5,187 nucleotides of DNA from Clostridia bacterium (GTDB taxonomy: Bacteria; Bacillota; Clostridia; Oscillospirales; CAG-272). The translations under genes were made by a program, and so were the position numbers. This document shows positions 1 to 5,187 of this stretch, one piece after another; position 1 is the stretch's first letter, and each line of letters begins with the position of its first letter. Where the stretch lies: assembly GCA_024408015.1 (NCBI GenBank), contig JAKSVJ010000103.1:1-5187 (forward strand), given 5' to 3'. Below the pieces are notes generated by a model. That model was not told the DNA's origin. It made no database searches and worked only from the letters and a program-made list of their open reading frames with translations.

Positions 1-299
1 ATAGCTGTTGTTACACCAATGATGTTACCTGTACCAACAGTACCTGAAATAGCTGTTGCGAATGCTTCAAATGGTGATACAGAACCAGTTTTCTTCTTAT
101 CACTTTTTCCAATACCCTTAAATGCCGGAACGATTGTGCTTGATACAGAATCACCAAATTTTCTCAATTGAATGAATTTTGATCTTACTGTCAAAAGGAT
201 GCCTGTACCTAAAATTAAGATAATAACAGGCCACCCCCAGACAATTCCGTTGATGAAATCGTTAACTTTTGTAACGACGTCGATAATAGATTCCCACAT
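1..299 (-). CDS. AGCS-family sodium:alanine/glycine symporter, N-terminal part (runs off left edge)
   Basis: This is the first 99 codons of an integral membrane transporter of the alanine/glycine:cation symporter (AGCS) family, which imports small neutral amino acids with Na+ (or H+). The ATG at 299-297 is preceded by AGGAGG at 312-307, seven bases away, which fixes the start. The protein begins MWESIIDVV. A hydrophobic segment at about residues 20-38 (WGWPVIILILGTGILLTV) is the first membrane helix. It is followed by a basic, polar loop at 39-73 and the family hallmark FEAFATAISGTVGTGNIIGV at about 77-96. Full-length members are about 440-480 residues, so most of the gene lies left of the window. 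The mRNA leader carries a tandem glycine riboswitch and a terminator, which supports glycine or alanine as substrate. The substrate itself is inferred from family and riboswitch. Family assignment is very secure; the exact gene name is not. Confidence 0.95.
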   Translation of the reverse strand, partial: MWESIIDVVTKVNDFINGIVWGWPVIILILGTGILLTVRSKFIQLRKFGDSVSSTIVPAFKGIGKSDKKKTGSVSPFEAFATAISGTVGTGNIIGVTTA

Positions 300-310
300 A
301 CGAAATCCTC

Positions 311-344
311 CTGAAAAAATAAAAAGAGTCAGCACAGCTGACTC
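311..344 (-). terminator. Intrinsic terminator in the symporter leader (riboswitch expression platform)
   Basis: On the minus strand a perfect 8-bp stem, GAGTCAGC/GCTGACTC with a TGT loop (344-326), is followed by a T-rich run TTTTTATTTTTT (325-314). The T run ends next to the AGGAGG of the symporter, so the hairpin lies downstream of the glycine aptamers and just before the coding region. This is the standard position for a riboswitch-controlled terminator. Whether glycine promotes or prevents its formation is discussed in the findings. Confidence 0.9.
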
Positions 345-398
345 CAGAAAGTTATCGAAAAACAAAAAATTAACGCAAAGCAAAAAATGACAAATACG

Positions 399-424
399 AA
401 AAATAATACCGGTGCTAACGGTAT
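399..424 (-). other. Small terminator-like hairpin between the aptamers and the main terminator
   Basis: Minus-strand sequence forms a 6-bp stem ATACCG/CGGTAT around a 7-base loop (424-406), followed by TATTTTT (405-399). It sits 13 bases past the 3' strand of aptamer-2 P1. The stem is short, so it would be at most a weak terminator. It could also be a spacer hairpin or part of an alternative fold of the riboswitch. Confidence 0.45.
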
Positions 425-437
425 AAATATTGTTTTT

Positions 438-608
438 CTCCGTCCTTTTACCTGAGAGATTTGGAAAAACTAGTTTTCCGTTGCCCCTTCGGTACCCATT
501 AATGGACTTCTCCGGAGTGCTATCCGCATACAGTCTTTTTCTTTCGAATCCTGAGAGTTTTACTCCTTCGGCAGACAATTTGTCACTTTCCTGTATGTTT
601 CACATAGC
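438..608 (-). promoter_or_regulatory. Tandem glycine riboswitch (two aptamers plus kink-turn leader) controlling the AGCS symporter
   Basis: Read on the minus strand, both glycine aptamer cores are present. Aptamer 1 has P1 ATACAG (596-591) with CTGTAT (533-528), the core GCCGAAGGAG (572-563) and CTCTCAGG (557-550). Aptamer 2 has P1 CTCCG (517-513) with CGGAG (442-438), the core ACCGAAGGGG (493-484), CTCTCAGG (458-451) and AGGAC (446-442). The 5' leader GCTAT (608-604) can pair with ATAGC in the inter-aptamer linker (523-519), flanking purine-rich GTGAAAC and GCGG. This is the leader-linker kink-turn known from complete tandem glycine riboswitches. The RNA binds glycine and regulates the downstream symporter through the terminator at 344-311. 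Family assignment rests on the paired conserved cores and is firm. The direction of control is not shown by the aptamers alone; glycine riboswitches before gcv genes usually activate, while those before transporters have been reported to repress. Confidence 0.95.
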
Positions 609-620
609 TACGATATTTGT

Positions 621-648
621 ATTATACTGTATTTTTTCTAAAAATCAA
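621..648 (-). promoter_or_regulatory. Sigma-70/SigA-type promoter of the riboswitch-symporter transcript
   Basis: On the minus strand a -35 box TTGATT (648-643) and a perfect -10 box TATAAT (626-621) are separated by 16 bases. Transcription would begin near 614, a few bases before the kink-turn leader strand of the riboswitch, so the whole regulatory RNA is included. The fit between predicted start and riboswitch 5' end strengthens both calls. Confidence 0.85.
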
Positions 649-717
649 GTCATTTTTTGACTCGATTTCTCTTGTGTGAGTTTTGACAAGAATTATTTTG
701 CTTCATTGTCTTTTTTG

Positions 718-747
718 TTGCTTTTTTTACTAGTCTTGTTTTATAAT
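718..747 (+). promoter_or_regulatory. Probable SigA-type promoter of the Ppx/GppA-yhcH unit
   Basis: A perfect -10 box TATAAT lies at 742-747, with TTGCTT at 718-723 as the best -35 box, 18 bases apart. The start would be near 754, giving a leader of about 23 bases that contains the ribosome binding site AGGAGG at 766-771. The -10 is convincing; the -35 is only moderate. This promoter diverges from the symporter promoter, with about 70 bases between the two -35 boxes. No operator repeat between them was evident. Confidence 0.6.
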
Positions 748-776
748 GGAGGTGCATTTTTGAAGAGGAGGTTAAC

Positions 777-1775
777 ATGAGCGAATATATTCAAAATGAG
801 TCAAATGAATTGTTGGCAATAATTGATAGCGGTTCTAATAGTGTGAGAATGAATATATACGAAATTGATTGGGGAACAAAAGATTTCTCTGTCGTATTTT
901 CAAATAGAGCCATGTTAAAACTAGCCTCATATAAAAATGACGGGATTTTGTCAGCTGATGGAGAAGGAAAACTGTTTTCAGTTTTGCGTGATTTTCAAGC
1001 AAAAGCTAACTCCTATCCAACCGATAAATTGATTGCTTTTGCAACCGCAAGTCTTCGAGGAATTAAAAATTCAGACAAAATCTTATCAAGAATTAAAAAC
1101 AGGCTCGGCATTGACATAGACATAATCACCGGCGAAAGAGAAGCTGAACTGGATTACATAGCAACAAAAAAAGAGTTTGAAGGTAACATCTCGGATAAGG
1201 GTGTTGTTATCGATATGGGTGGCGGAAGTACCGAAATTATTGCTTTTGAAAATGGTTCTGTAACAAAAATGGTAAGCCTTCCAATCGGAGCTGTGGCACT
1301 ATGGAAGACTTATGTTTCAAATAACTCAAACTCCCCGTTCCCAAATGAAGAGCAAAGAAAGCAAATTGAAGATTATGTTCTAGAAACATTAAAACAAAAT
1401 CGTGATCTTTATAATTTTGGTGGTACAGCATACTTAATTGGTGGCACCGCAAGAACATTATCTAAATTAGATATGGAAATACTCGGGACTCAAGCGTCCT
1501 CATCTGGTTATTCACTCTCAAAAAACAGATTTACAATAATTCGCAATGCTGTTTTTGATGACTCAAAAGTAGATGGTGTTCTTATCAGAAAAATTGCAAA
1601 TGACAGATTGACTTCTATCGTACCAGGAGTATTATCATATAAGGTCATTATTAAATACCTTGGTGTAAAAGAAGCCATTGTTAGCCTTGCTGGTGTTCGC
1701 GAAGGTTTTATGGTTGAATATACGAACAATTACAAAAATTCATCAAATAAAGGAGATTTATATTATGAATTATGA
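777..1775 (+). CDS. Ppx/GppA-family phosphatase (short exopolyphosphatase-like form)
   Basis: A cytoplasmic enzyme of the ASKHA-fold Ppx/GppA family, whose members hydrolyse inorganic polyphosphate or the 5'-phosphate of pppGpp. The 332 residues match the two-domain short form, without the C-terminal HD-like domains of the roughly 500-residue E. coli Ppx and GppA. Visible motifs are phosphate loop 1 IDSGSNSVRM (16-25), ATASLRG (89-95), GEREAEL (119-125), phosphate loop 2 VVIDMGGGSTEI (143-154), SLPIGAV (167-173), IGGTARTLSKL (221-231) and VSLAGVREGF (302-311). E122, just before Ala in GEREA, aligns with the catalytic Glu121 of E. coli Ppx. AGGAGG at 766-771, five bases before the ATG, supports the start. 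The last 11 bases overlap the next gene, suggesting co-translation. Family is certain. Polyphosphate versus pppGpp as substrate cannot be settled from sequence, so no symbol is given. Confidence 0.93.
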   Translation: MSEYIQNESNELLAIIDSGSNSVRMNIYEIDWGTKDFSVVFSNRAMLKLASYKNDGILSADGEGKLFSVLRDFQAKANSYPTDKLIAFATASLRGIKNSDKILSRIKNRLGIDIDIITGEREAELDYIATKKEFEGNISDKGVVIDMGGGSTEIIAFENGSVTKMVSLPIGAVALWKTYVSNNSNSPFPNEEQRKQIEDYVLETLKQNRDLYNFGGTAYLIGGTARTLSKLDMEILGTQASSSGYSLSKNRFTIIRNAVFDDSKVDGVLIRKIANDRLTSIVPGVLSYKVIIKYLGVKEAIVSLAGVREGFMVEYTNNYKNSSNKGDLYYEL

Positions 1776-2184
1776 AACATTAAGAAGAGTACAAGAAGCT
1801 CTTAACCTTATCTATTCCGGAGAAATAGATAATTTTGAAGTTGGCAAACATACTATCAATGATTATATGTATGTAAACTCTCAGGAATATCAATCAAAAA
1901 CAGAGGCTGCATTTGAATCTCACAAAAAATATATTGATATCCAATATGTTAAAGAAGGCGAAGAAATAATCAACATTGCCCCAGCAAGTGAACTTATTGT
2001 TGACAAAGAGTATAACGAAGCAAAAGATGTAACTCTTGGAACAGTTAAAGAATCATATAAAGTGGTAGTTGGTCCAAAACAATATAGAATTCTTTACCCA
2101 GAAGAAGCTCATCAACCAGGCATGGCGGTTACAACACCTGCTCCTGTCAAAAAAGTTATTATTAAAGTTCTAATCGCTCAATAA
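1765..2184 (+). CDS. YhcH/YjgK/YiaL-family protein (DUF386, possible sugar anomerase)
   Basis: A 139-residue protein of the YhcH/YjgK/YiaL family, cupin-like metal-binding proteins that include EbgC and E. coli YhcH (NanQ), the latter reported to open the ring of N-acetylneuraminate for its aldolase. Seen here are the family motifs FESHKKYIDIQYVKEGEE (residues 49-66) and YPEEAHQPGM (108-117), then the C-terminal KKVIIKVLI. The conserved His and acidic residues in these motifs are the likely metal ligands. The ATG at 1765 is chosen because AAGGAG (1750-1755) lies nine bases upstream and the protein then has normal family length. A longer reading back to 1678 would only add residues encoded inside the phosphatase gene. 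It overlaps that gene by 11 bases and ends at a strong terminator. No sialic-acid or galactosidase genes are visible, so the sugar substrate is unknown. Confidence 0.9.
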   Translation: MNYETLRRVQEALNLIYSGEIDNFEVGKHTINDYMYVNSQEYQSKTEAAFESHKKYIDIQYVKEGEEIINIAPASELIVDKEYNEAKDVTLGTVKESYKVVVGPKQYRILYPEEAHQPGMAVTTPAPVKKVIIKVLIAQ

Positions 2185-2186
2185 AG

Positions 2187-2220
2187 AAAAGCTGCGTGAT
2201 TTTATTCGCGCAGCTTTTTT
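2187..2220. terminator. Bidirectional intrinsic terminator between convergent genes yhcH-like and fucU
   Basis: AAAAGCTGCG (2187-2196) pairs perfectly with CGCAGCTTTT (2209-2218) around a 12-base loop. On the plus strand it is followed by a run of T (2215-2220), an excellent terminator for the phosphatase unit. On the minus strand the stem ends in TTTTCTTT, so it should also end the pepT-fucU transcript, whose last stop codon is at 2224-2222. Confidence 0.92.
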
Positions 2221-2221
2221 C

Positions 2222-2659
2222 TTAAACACAACCTTTAACTAATAAAAGGTTTCCATATATTCTTTCTTCACCTGTCACAATGACAAGACAAGTTTTTTTG
2301 GTTCTCTCATAGAATTCCATTCTGTCAATTGGTGAAAGTTTTCCATCAGGATAATCTTTATGAAGAATTGCTTCATAGTCCTTCCAAGCCTCTGGTCTTG
2401 GGAGTTTTTTTGCTTCGTCCTGTGGTGTAAATTTCATAACGCATACAGGCTCTTCTGTATATGCAAAGTCAATTGGGAAAAATTGGCTTATAGCTTCATA
2501 CATTGATGCAACATCTGTTCCTGGACAATATATAATCTTTCTTGATATAGTTTCGGCTGGAAAGTTTCCATCTGCAATCACAAGAGAATCTCCATGTCCC
2601 ATTTCACATAGTGTTTTTAAAATGTCTCCTGTTAGGAGCTTGCTCATATTCTTTAACAT
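2222..2659 (-). CDS. fucU: FucU-type L-fucose mutarotase (RbsD/FucU family)
   Basis: FucU interconverts the alpha and beta anomers of L-fucose (and related sugars) in the cytoplasm, supplying the anomer used by the next catabolic enzyme. The 145 residues match the family length of about 140. Motifs seen are EMGHGDSLVIADGNFPAE (19-36), with H22 of GHGD as the conserved catalytic His, IDRMEFYERTKK (111-122) and VIVTGEERIYGNLLLVKG (126-143). The Arg/Tyr pattern of the last two is more FucU-like than RbsD-like. The ATG at 2659 has AGGAGA (2672-2667) seven bases upstream and gives the usual MLK-type N-terminus; an internal ATG four codons later is less likely. The gene lies 20 bases after the pepT stop on the same strand, so the two are probably co-transcribed. 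No fucose isomerase, kinase or aldolase gene is visible, so the physiological sugar is inferred from family only. Confidence 0.92.
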   Translation of the reverse strand: MLKNMSKLLTGDILKTLCEMGHGDSLVIADGNFPAETISRKIIYCPGTDVASMYEAISQFFPIDFAYTEEPVCVMKFTPQDEAKKLPRPEAWKDYEAILHKDYPDGKLSPIDRMEFYERTKKTCLVIVTGEERIYGNLLLVKGCV

Positions 2660-2679
2660 TTCTATTTCTCCTAAATCAA

Positions 2680-3894
2680 TTATTTAGCAATATTAGTGAT
2701 TATTCTTTCGATAATCTCTGTTATTTTATCCATTGACTGAATAGAAACAAATTCAAATCTTGAATGGAAGTTTTCGCCACCAGTACAAAGGTTTGGACAA
2801 GGTAATCCCATAAATGAAAGTCTTGCACCGTCAGTTCCTCCTCTTATTGGAACTATCTTTGGCTCAACTCCAACCTCAAGCATAGCTTTCTTGGCATTAT
2901 CAATTATGTACATGTGTTGTTCGATGATTTCTTTCATATTCTTATATGAATCACCGATTGACAATTCAATAGTACCTTTGCCGTACTTCTCGTTTAATGC
3001 ATCAGCAATATCTTGGAACTGTTTTTTCTTTAGTTCAAATTTATCTTTGTCGTGGTCACGAATAATATATCTAAGTTTTGCCAATTCAATTCCACCTTCC
3101 ATTGAAGACAAAAGATGAAAACCTTCATATCCTTCTGTTTTTTCTGGAACTTCATTACAAGGTAGCATATCATTGAATTCAATTGCTATTGTTGACGCGT
3201 TTTTCATTTTATCTTTAGCTGAACCCGGGTGGATTGAAATGCCATGTACAACTACGCGAGCACCTGCTGCATTGAAGTTTTCATATTCCAATTCTCCTAG
3301 TGGTCCGCCATCAACTGTGTATGCATAATCAGCGCCAAAATATTCAACATTGAAATGGTCAGAACCTCTACCAATTTCTTCGTCAGGAGTAAATCCGATT
3401 TTTATTGTTCCGTGCTCAACGCCTGATGATTTGATATTGTGAACAGCTGTGATGATTTCGGCAATTCCAGCTTTGTCATCTGCACCTATTAATGTTGTGC
3501 CATCTGATACTATCAAATGATCCCCGCGATAATTTTTTAGATATGGGTATTCGCTAACTTTCATTACGATACCCTTATCTTCATTGAGGACGATGTCTCC
3601 ACCATAATATCCGACTGTTTTTGTTATTATTTTTTCATCCGGTGCAGCATCTGATGTATCCATATGTGCGATAAAACCGACTGTTGGTAGTTCTTTGTCG
3701 CTATTTGACTCTAGTGTTGCATATACATATCCGTATTCATCAACAATGGCATCTTTAAGACCTATTCTTTTTAGTTCATCACAAAGTGCGTTGGCAAGAA
3801 CCAATTGCTTTTTTGTGCTTGGAACAGTATCCGATGAATCGCAGGACATTGTTGGGTATGCAACATATTTAAGAAATCTTTCGTATGCTCTCAT
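2680..3894 (-). CDS. pepT: Peptidase T (tripeptide aminopeptidase, M20B)
   Basis: PepT is a cytoplasmic dizinc aminopeptidase that removes the N-terminal residue from tripeptides. The 404 residues compare with about 409 in Salmonella PepT. All metal and catalytic positions are visible: H77 and D79 in AHMDTSDAAP, D139 in IGADDKAG, E172 and E173 in TPDEEIGRG, D195 in YTVDGG, and H377 in ENFHSRFEF. The dimerisation-domain segment GISIHPGSAKDKM (218-230) and PIRGGTDGARLSFMGLP (349-365) are also typical. The start at 3894 has AGGAG (3905-3901) six bases upstream. It is the first gene of a likely two-gene operon with fucU and has its own promoter at 3960-3988. The gene appears intact and functional. 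The call is very secure because the motif set and length are specific to PepT among M20 peptidases. Confidence 0.97.
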   Translation of the reverse strand: MRAYERFLKYVAYPTMSCDSSDTVPSTKKQLVLANALCDELKRIGLKDAIVDEYGYVYATLESNSDKELPTVGFIAHMDTSDAAPDEKIITKTVGYYGGDIVLNEDKGIVMKVSEYPYLKNYRGDHLIVSDGTTLIGADDKAGIAEIITAVHNIKSSGVEHGTIKIGFTPDEEIGRGSDHFNVEYFGADYAYTVDGGPLGELEYENFNAAGARVVVHGISIHPGSAKDKMKNASTIAIEFNDMLPCNEVPEKTEGYEGFHLLSSMEGGIELAKLRYIIRDHDKDKFELKKKQFQDIADALNEKYGKGTIELSIGDSYKNMKEIIEQHMYIIDNAKKAMLEVGVEPKIVPIRGGTDGARLSFMGLPCPNLCTGGENFHSRFEFVSIQSMDKITEIIERIITNIAK

Positions 3895-3959
3895 TTGTTT
3901 CTCCTATTATTAATCCCGAACAAAAATAGATTTCAAGATTAATCTTTCTTTATGTTTTA

Positions 3960-3988
3960 ATCGTATCACAAAATTTTTTGTTTTGCAA
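3960..3988 (-). promoter_or_regulatory. Probable SigA-type promoter of the pepT-fucU operon
   Basis: On the minus strand TTGCAA (3988-3983) and TACGAT (3965-3960) are separated by exactly 17 bases, four of six matches each to the consensus boxes. Transcription would start near 3953, leaving a leader of about 60 bases that contains the pepT ribosome binding site. No clear terminator for the upstream peptidase remnant was seen between 3996 and this promoter, so some read-through is possible. Confidence 0.6.
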
Positions 3989-3995
3989 ACTTGTT

Positions 3996-4955
3996 TTATG
4001 TTCCTTTAATGATTTCCTTGTAAAATTCAACTGCTGGGGCCAAGTCTTTGATGTTTAGATTTTCATTCAAACCATGGACACTGCTTAACTGTTCATTGTC
4101 AACCTTGAATGGCACAAATCTAAATACATTATCACACACCCTTGAAAAGAATCTTGAATCAGAAGCACCATTTTGAATGTATGGTAAGACAAGAACATCT
4201 GGGAATAACTTGTTGATTGTATTCTTTACCAACTCATATTCAGGGGTTTCATGGCTTGATACACTTGACTTGATTCCAGGACTTATTACTTCCATCGAAA
4301 TGTCATATTTATTTGCTATCTTTTCAACAGCTTTAAGACTGGACTTGAGTCCTTGATAATGAGTACATCTCATATTACCAATAACATAAGCCTCTTCTGG
4401 AAGTACATTGTTTCCTTCTGAACCTTGTGCTCTAGTAAAAGCAATGGTTGTTTTAAACAACGCATTTGCGGTCGATGATACGCGTGGAACAATGAATTCT
4501 ACAATTGGTTTTAATTTTCTCGCATTTTCAAATAAAAATTTCTTTATTCCTGTTGCATATGGTGACACAATTTTAAATGCCTCAACAAGTGTGTCAGACA
4601 AATGAGATTTAAAAACGTTCTTTGTGTCAATCTCTGCCATGAATTTACCGAGCCTAACAAGAGGAGTATTCTTAGATGGAGTTGATGCATGTCCACCATG
4701 TGATTTTGCAGTAAACTTTATGTCAACAGCTCTCTTTTCTCCAACTCCGATAGCAGCACATATGACATCAGATCCACCTATCGGATCCTTAACCATCATG
4801 CCACCCTCATCGATGACCATACTAAAATGAACACCTTTTGTCTTTAATGCCTTTGAAATCGCGTTAGATCCTTCGCCGCCAGTTTCGTTCCCACGTTGAA
4901 ATTGATACAATCCAACGTTGAACCCAGTTTGCACCCACTTAAAAGCATAATGCAC
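3996..4955 (-). pseudogene. M20-family metallopeptidase (CPS1/ArgE-like), 5'-truncated
   Basis: An open frame of 319 codons encodes the C-terminal two thirds of an M20 dizinc peptidase of the carboxypeptidase-like type (whole proteins about 450-500 residues). Clear homology begins only at NETGGEGS (residues 23-30). It then shows VIDEGG (47-52, acidic metal ligand), the dimerisation-domain SHGGHASTPS (85-94), GASDSRF (263-269) and VHGLNEN (293-299, the final zinc-binding His). The N-terminal half of the catalytic domain, with the first His/Asp ligands, is missing, and the usual double Glu near the GG motif is reduced to one. The frame can only start at GTG 4955 without a good ribosome binding site; TAA closes it a few codons earlier, with no in-frame ATG between. 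Residues 1-22 (VHYAFKWVQT...) do not resemble a peptidase and overlap the repeats at 4930-4961. I infer a gene broken from its 5' side, most likely inactive. Confidence 0.8.
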
Positions 4956-4961
4956 CCACTT
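4930..4961 (-). repeat. Two 11-base direct repeats, 21-base period, at the truncation junction
   Basis: AAGTGGGTGCA occurs twice on the minus strand, at 4961-4951 and 4940-4930, exactly 21 bases apart. A second pair of related words, TTCAACGTTGG and TTCAACGTGGG, follows toward the peptidase with a 22-base period (about 4922-4891). A helical-turn spacing of repeats like this is typical of binding sites for a transposase or regulator, though the ligand is unknown. Confidence 0.7.
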
Positions 4962-5038
4962 GATTGTTAAATTTTATACAGTTTCTTCTTATTATAAAAG
5001 TCAGGGGAAATTTTGCAGGAATCTGCATTTGAGAATTA

Positions 5039-5058
5039 AGCCATAAAGGTGTATGGCT
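5039..5058. other. Small perfect hairpin
   Basis: AGCCATA (5039-5045) and TATGGCT (5052-5058) form a perfect 7-bp stem with a 6-base loop. No T run follows on either strand, so it is not an intrinsic terminator. It may be a structural part of the putative mobile-element end. Confidence 0.5.
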
Positions 5059-5100
5059 GACCGCCGATATCATATCATCAAAAAGTCGATTTTTCAAGAT

Positions 5101-5131
5101 AAAAGGCAGCCAGGAATACCCCGACTGCCTT
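5101..5131 (-). terminator. Intrinsic terminator of a gene lying right of the window
   Basis: On the minus strand AAGGCAG (5131-5125) pairs with CTGCCTT (5109-5103), with further partial pairing inside (CGGGG with CCTGG), followed by TTTTAT. The T tract is short but the stem is GC-rich for this genome. It would end a minus-strand transcript coming from beyond 5187, whose coding end is not visible in the last 55 bases of the window. Confidence 0.65.
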
Positions 5132-5187
5132 GGTAAAATTTATTGTTTTTAAACTAGATCAACCTTTAAATATACTTTAAAAATTTA

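Larger units (their letters stand above)
4890..5187. mobile_element. Possible insertion-sequence end or rearrangement scar next to the truncated peptidase
   Basis: This stretch replaces the expected 5' part of the M20 peptidase gene and shows no convincing gene on either strand. It holds regularly spaced 11-base repeats close to the breakpoint (4930-4961), a 7-bp hairpin (5039-5058) and an intrinsic terminator pointing toward the peptidase (5101-5131). Repeated terminal motifs followed by a non-coding tail and a terminator would fit the end of an IS21-like element whose transposase genes lie right of the window. No transposase sequence and no certain element boundary can be seen, so this is an inference only. 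A recombination between unrelated loci would look similar. Confidence 0.35.

Noticed and set aside
172..390. Plus-strand open frame of about 72 codons
   Set aside because: It is antisense to the symporter start and the leader terminator; the minus-strand reading is clearly the coding one.
430..660. Plus-strand open frame of about 76 codons
   Set aside because: It is antisense to the conserved glycine riboswitch and its promoter, lacks a ribosome binding site, and has no recognisable protein features.
683..688. Perfect TTGACA as a -35 box for the phosphatase gene
   Set aside because: No acceptable -10 hexamer lies 16-18 bases downstream; the TATAAT at 742-747 is too far away to pair with it.
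1678..1764. Longer N-terminus for the YhcH-family protein starting at an ATG at 1678
   Set aside because: The extra 29 residues are encoded entirely within the phosphatase gene, have no family similarity, and the ATG at 1765 has a well-placed AAGGAG and gives the normal family length.
3967..3982. A/T hairpin (ACAAAA with TTTTGT) as terminator of the peptidase remnant
   Set aside because: The stem is almost only A-T pairs and coincides with the spacer of the pepT promoter; it is more simply low-complexity promoter sequence.
4624..4830. Plus-strand open frames inside the peptidase remnant and inside pepT
   Set aside because: They are antisense shadows without ribosome binding sites or recognisable motifs, while the minus-strand frames carry M20 motifs throughout.
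4991..5022. Promoter on the minus strand (TATAAT at 4996-4991) driving the truncated peptidase
   Set aside because: The -10 is perfect, but the best -35 (CTGCAA, 16-base spacing) is poor, and the open frame has no good start or ribosome binding site. It remains possible but is not supported enough to list.
1..5187. CRISPR array, tRNA, rRNA, toxin-antitoxin or defence genes
   Set aside because: I looked for repeated spacer units, tRNA-like cloverleafs and small paired open frames on both strands and saw none.

Overview
The window looks like a chromosomal segment of a low-GC Gram-positive anaerobe, most likely a member of the Clostridia. The evidence is AT-rich coding sequence, strong AGGAGG-type ribosome binding sites, short intrinsic terminators, a tandem glycine riboswitch of the type common in Bacillota, and metabolic genes typical of that group. 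TGA is used as a stop codon, so the genetic code is standard. The genus cannot be told from the sequence.

Layout from left to right. (1) At 1-299 on the minus strand lies the N-terminal third or less of an AGCS-family sodium:amino-acid symporter, running off the left edge. (2) Its untranslated leader and promoter fill 300-648. It holds a canonical promoter, a complete tandem glycine riboswitch with the kink-turn leader/linker pairing, an extra small hairpin, and an intrinsic terminator directly before the ribosome binding site. (3) Diverging from it on the plus strand is a two-gene unit: a short Ppx/GppA-family phosphatase (777-1775) overlapping a YhcH/YjgK/YiaL-family protein (1765-2184). 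It ends in a strong hairpin that can act as a terminator on both strands. (4) Converging on that terminator from the right is a minus-strand operon of pepT (tripeptidase, 2680-3894) and fucU (L-fucose mutarotase type, 2222-2659), 20 bases apart, with a promoter at 3960-3988. (5) Upstream of pepT, also on the minus strand, is an M20-family peptidase (3996-4955) that has lost its N-terminal catalytic half. (6) From about 4890 to the right edge there is no convincing gene. This stretch holds an 11-base direct repeat with a 21-base period, two hairpins and a terminator, and I read it tentatively as the end of an insertion sequence or a rearrangement scar that cut the peptidase gene.

How the genes relate. 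The symporter is plausibly controlled directly by glycine. PepT releases amino acids from tripeptides, and the broken M20 gene was probably another peptidase, so this side of the locus concerns peptide and amino-acid use. FucU and the YhcH-type protein belong to unrelated folds, but both families contain enzymes that speed sugar anomer interconversion, and here they lie tail to tail without any visible sugar catabolic genes. Most of the window is ordinary housekeeping and catabolic sequence. I do not see evidence of an undescribed defence, mobile or biosynthetic system. The best leads are the riboswitch switching mechanism and the truncation junction at the right end.
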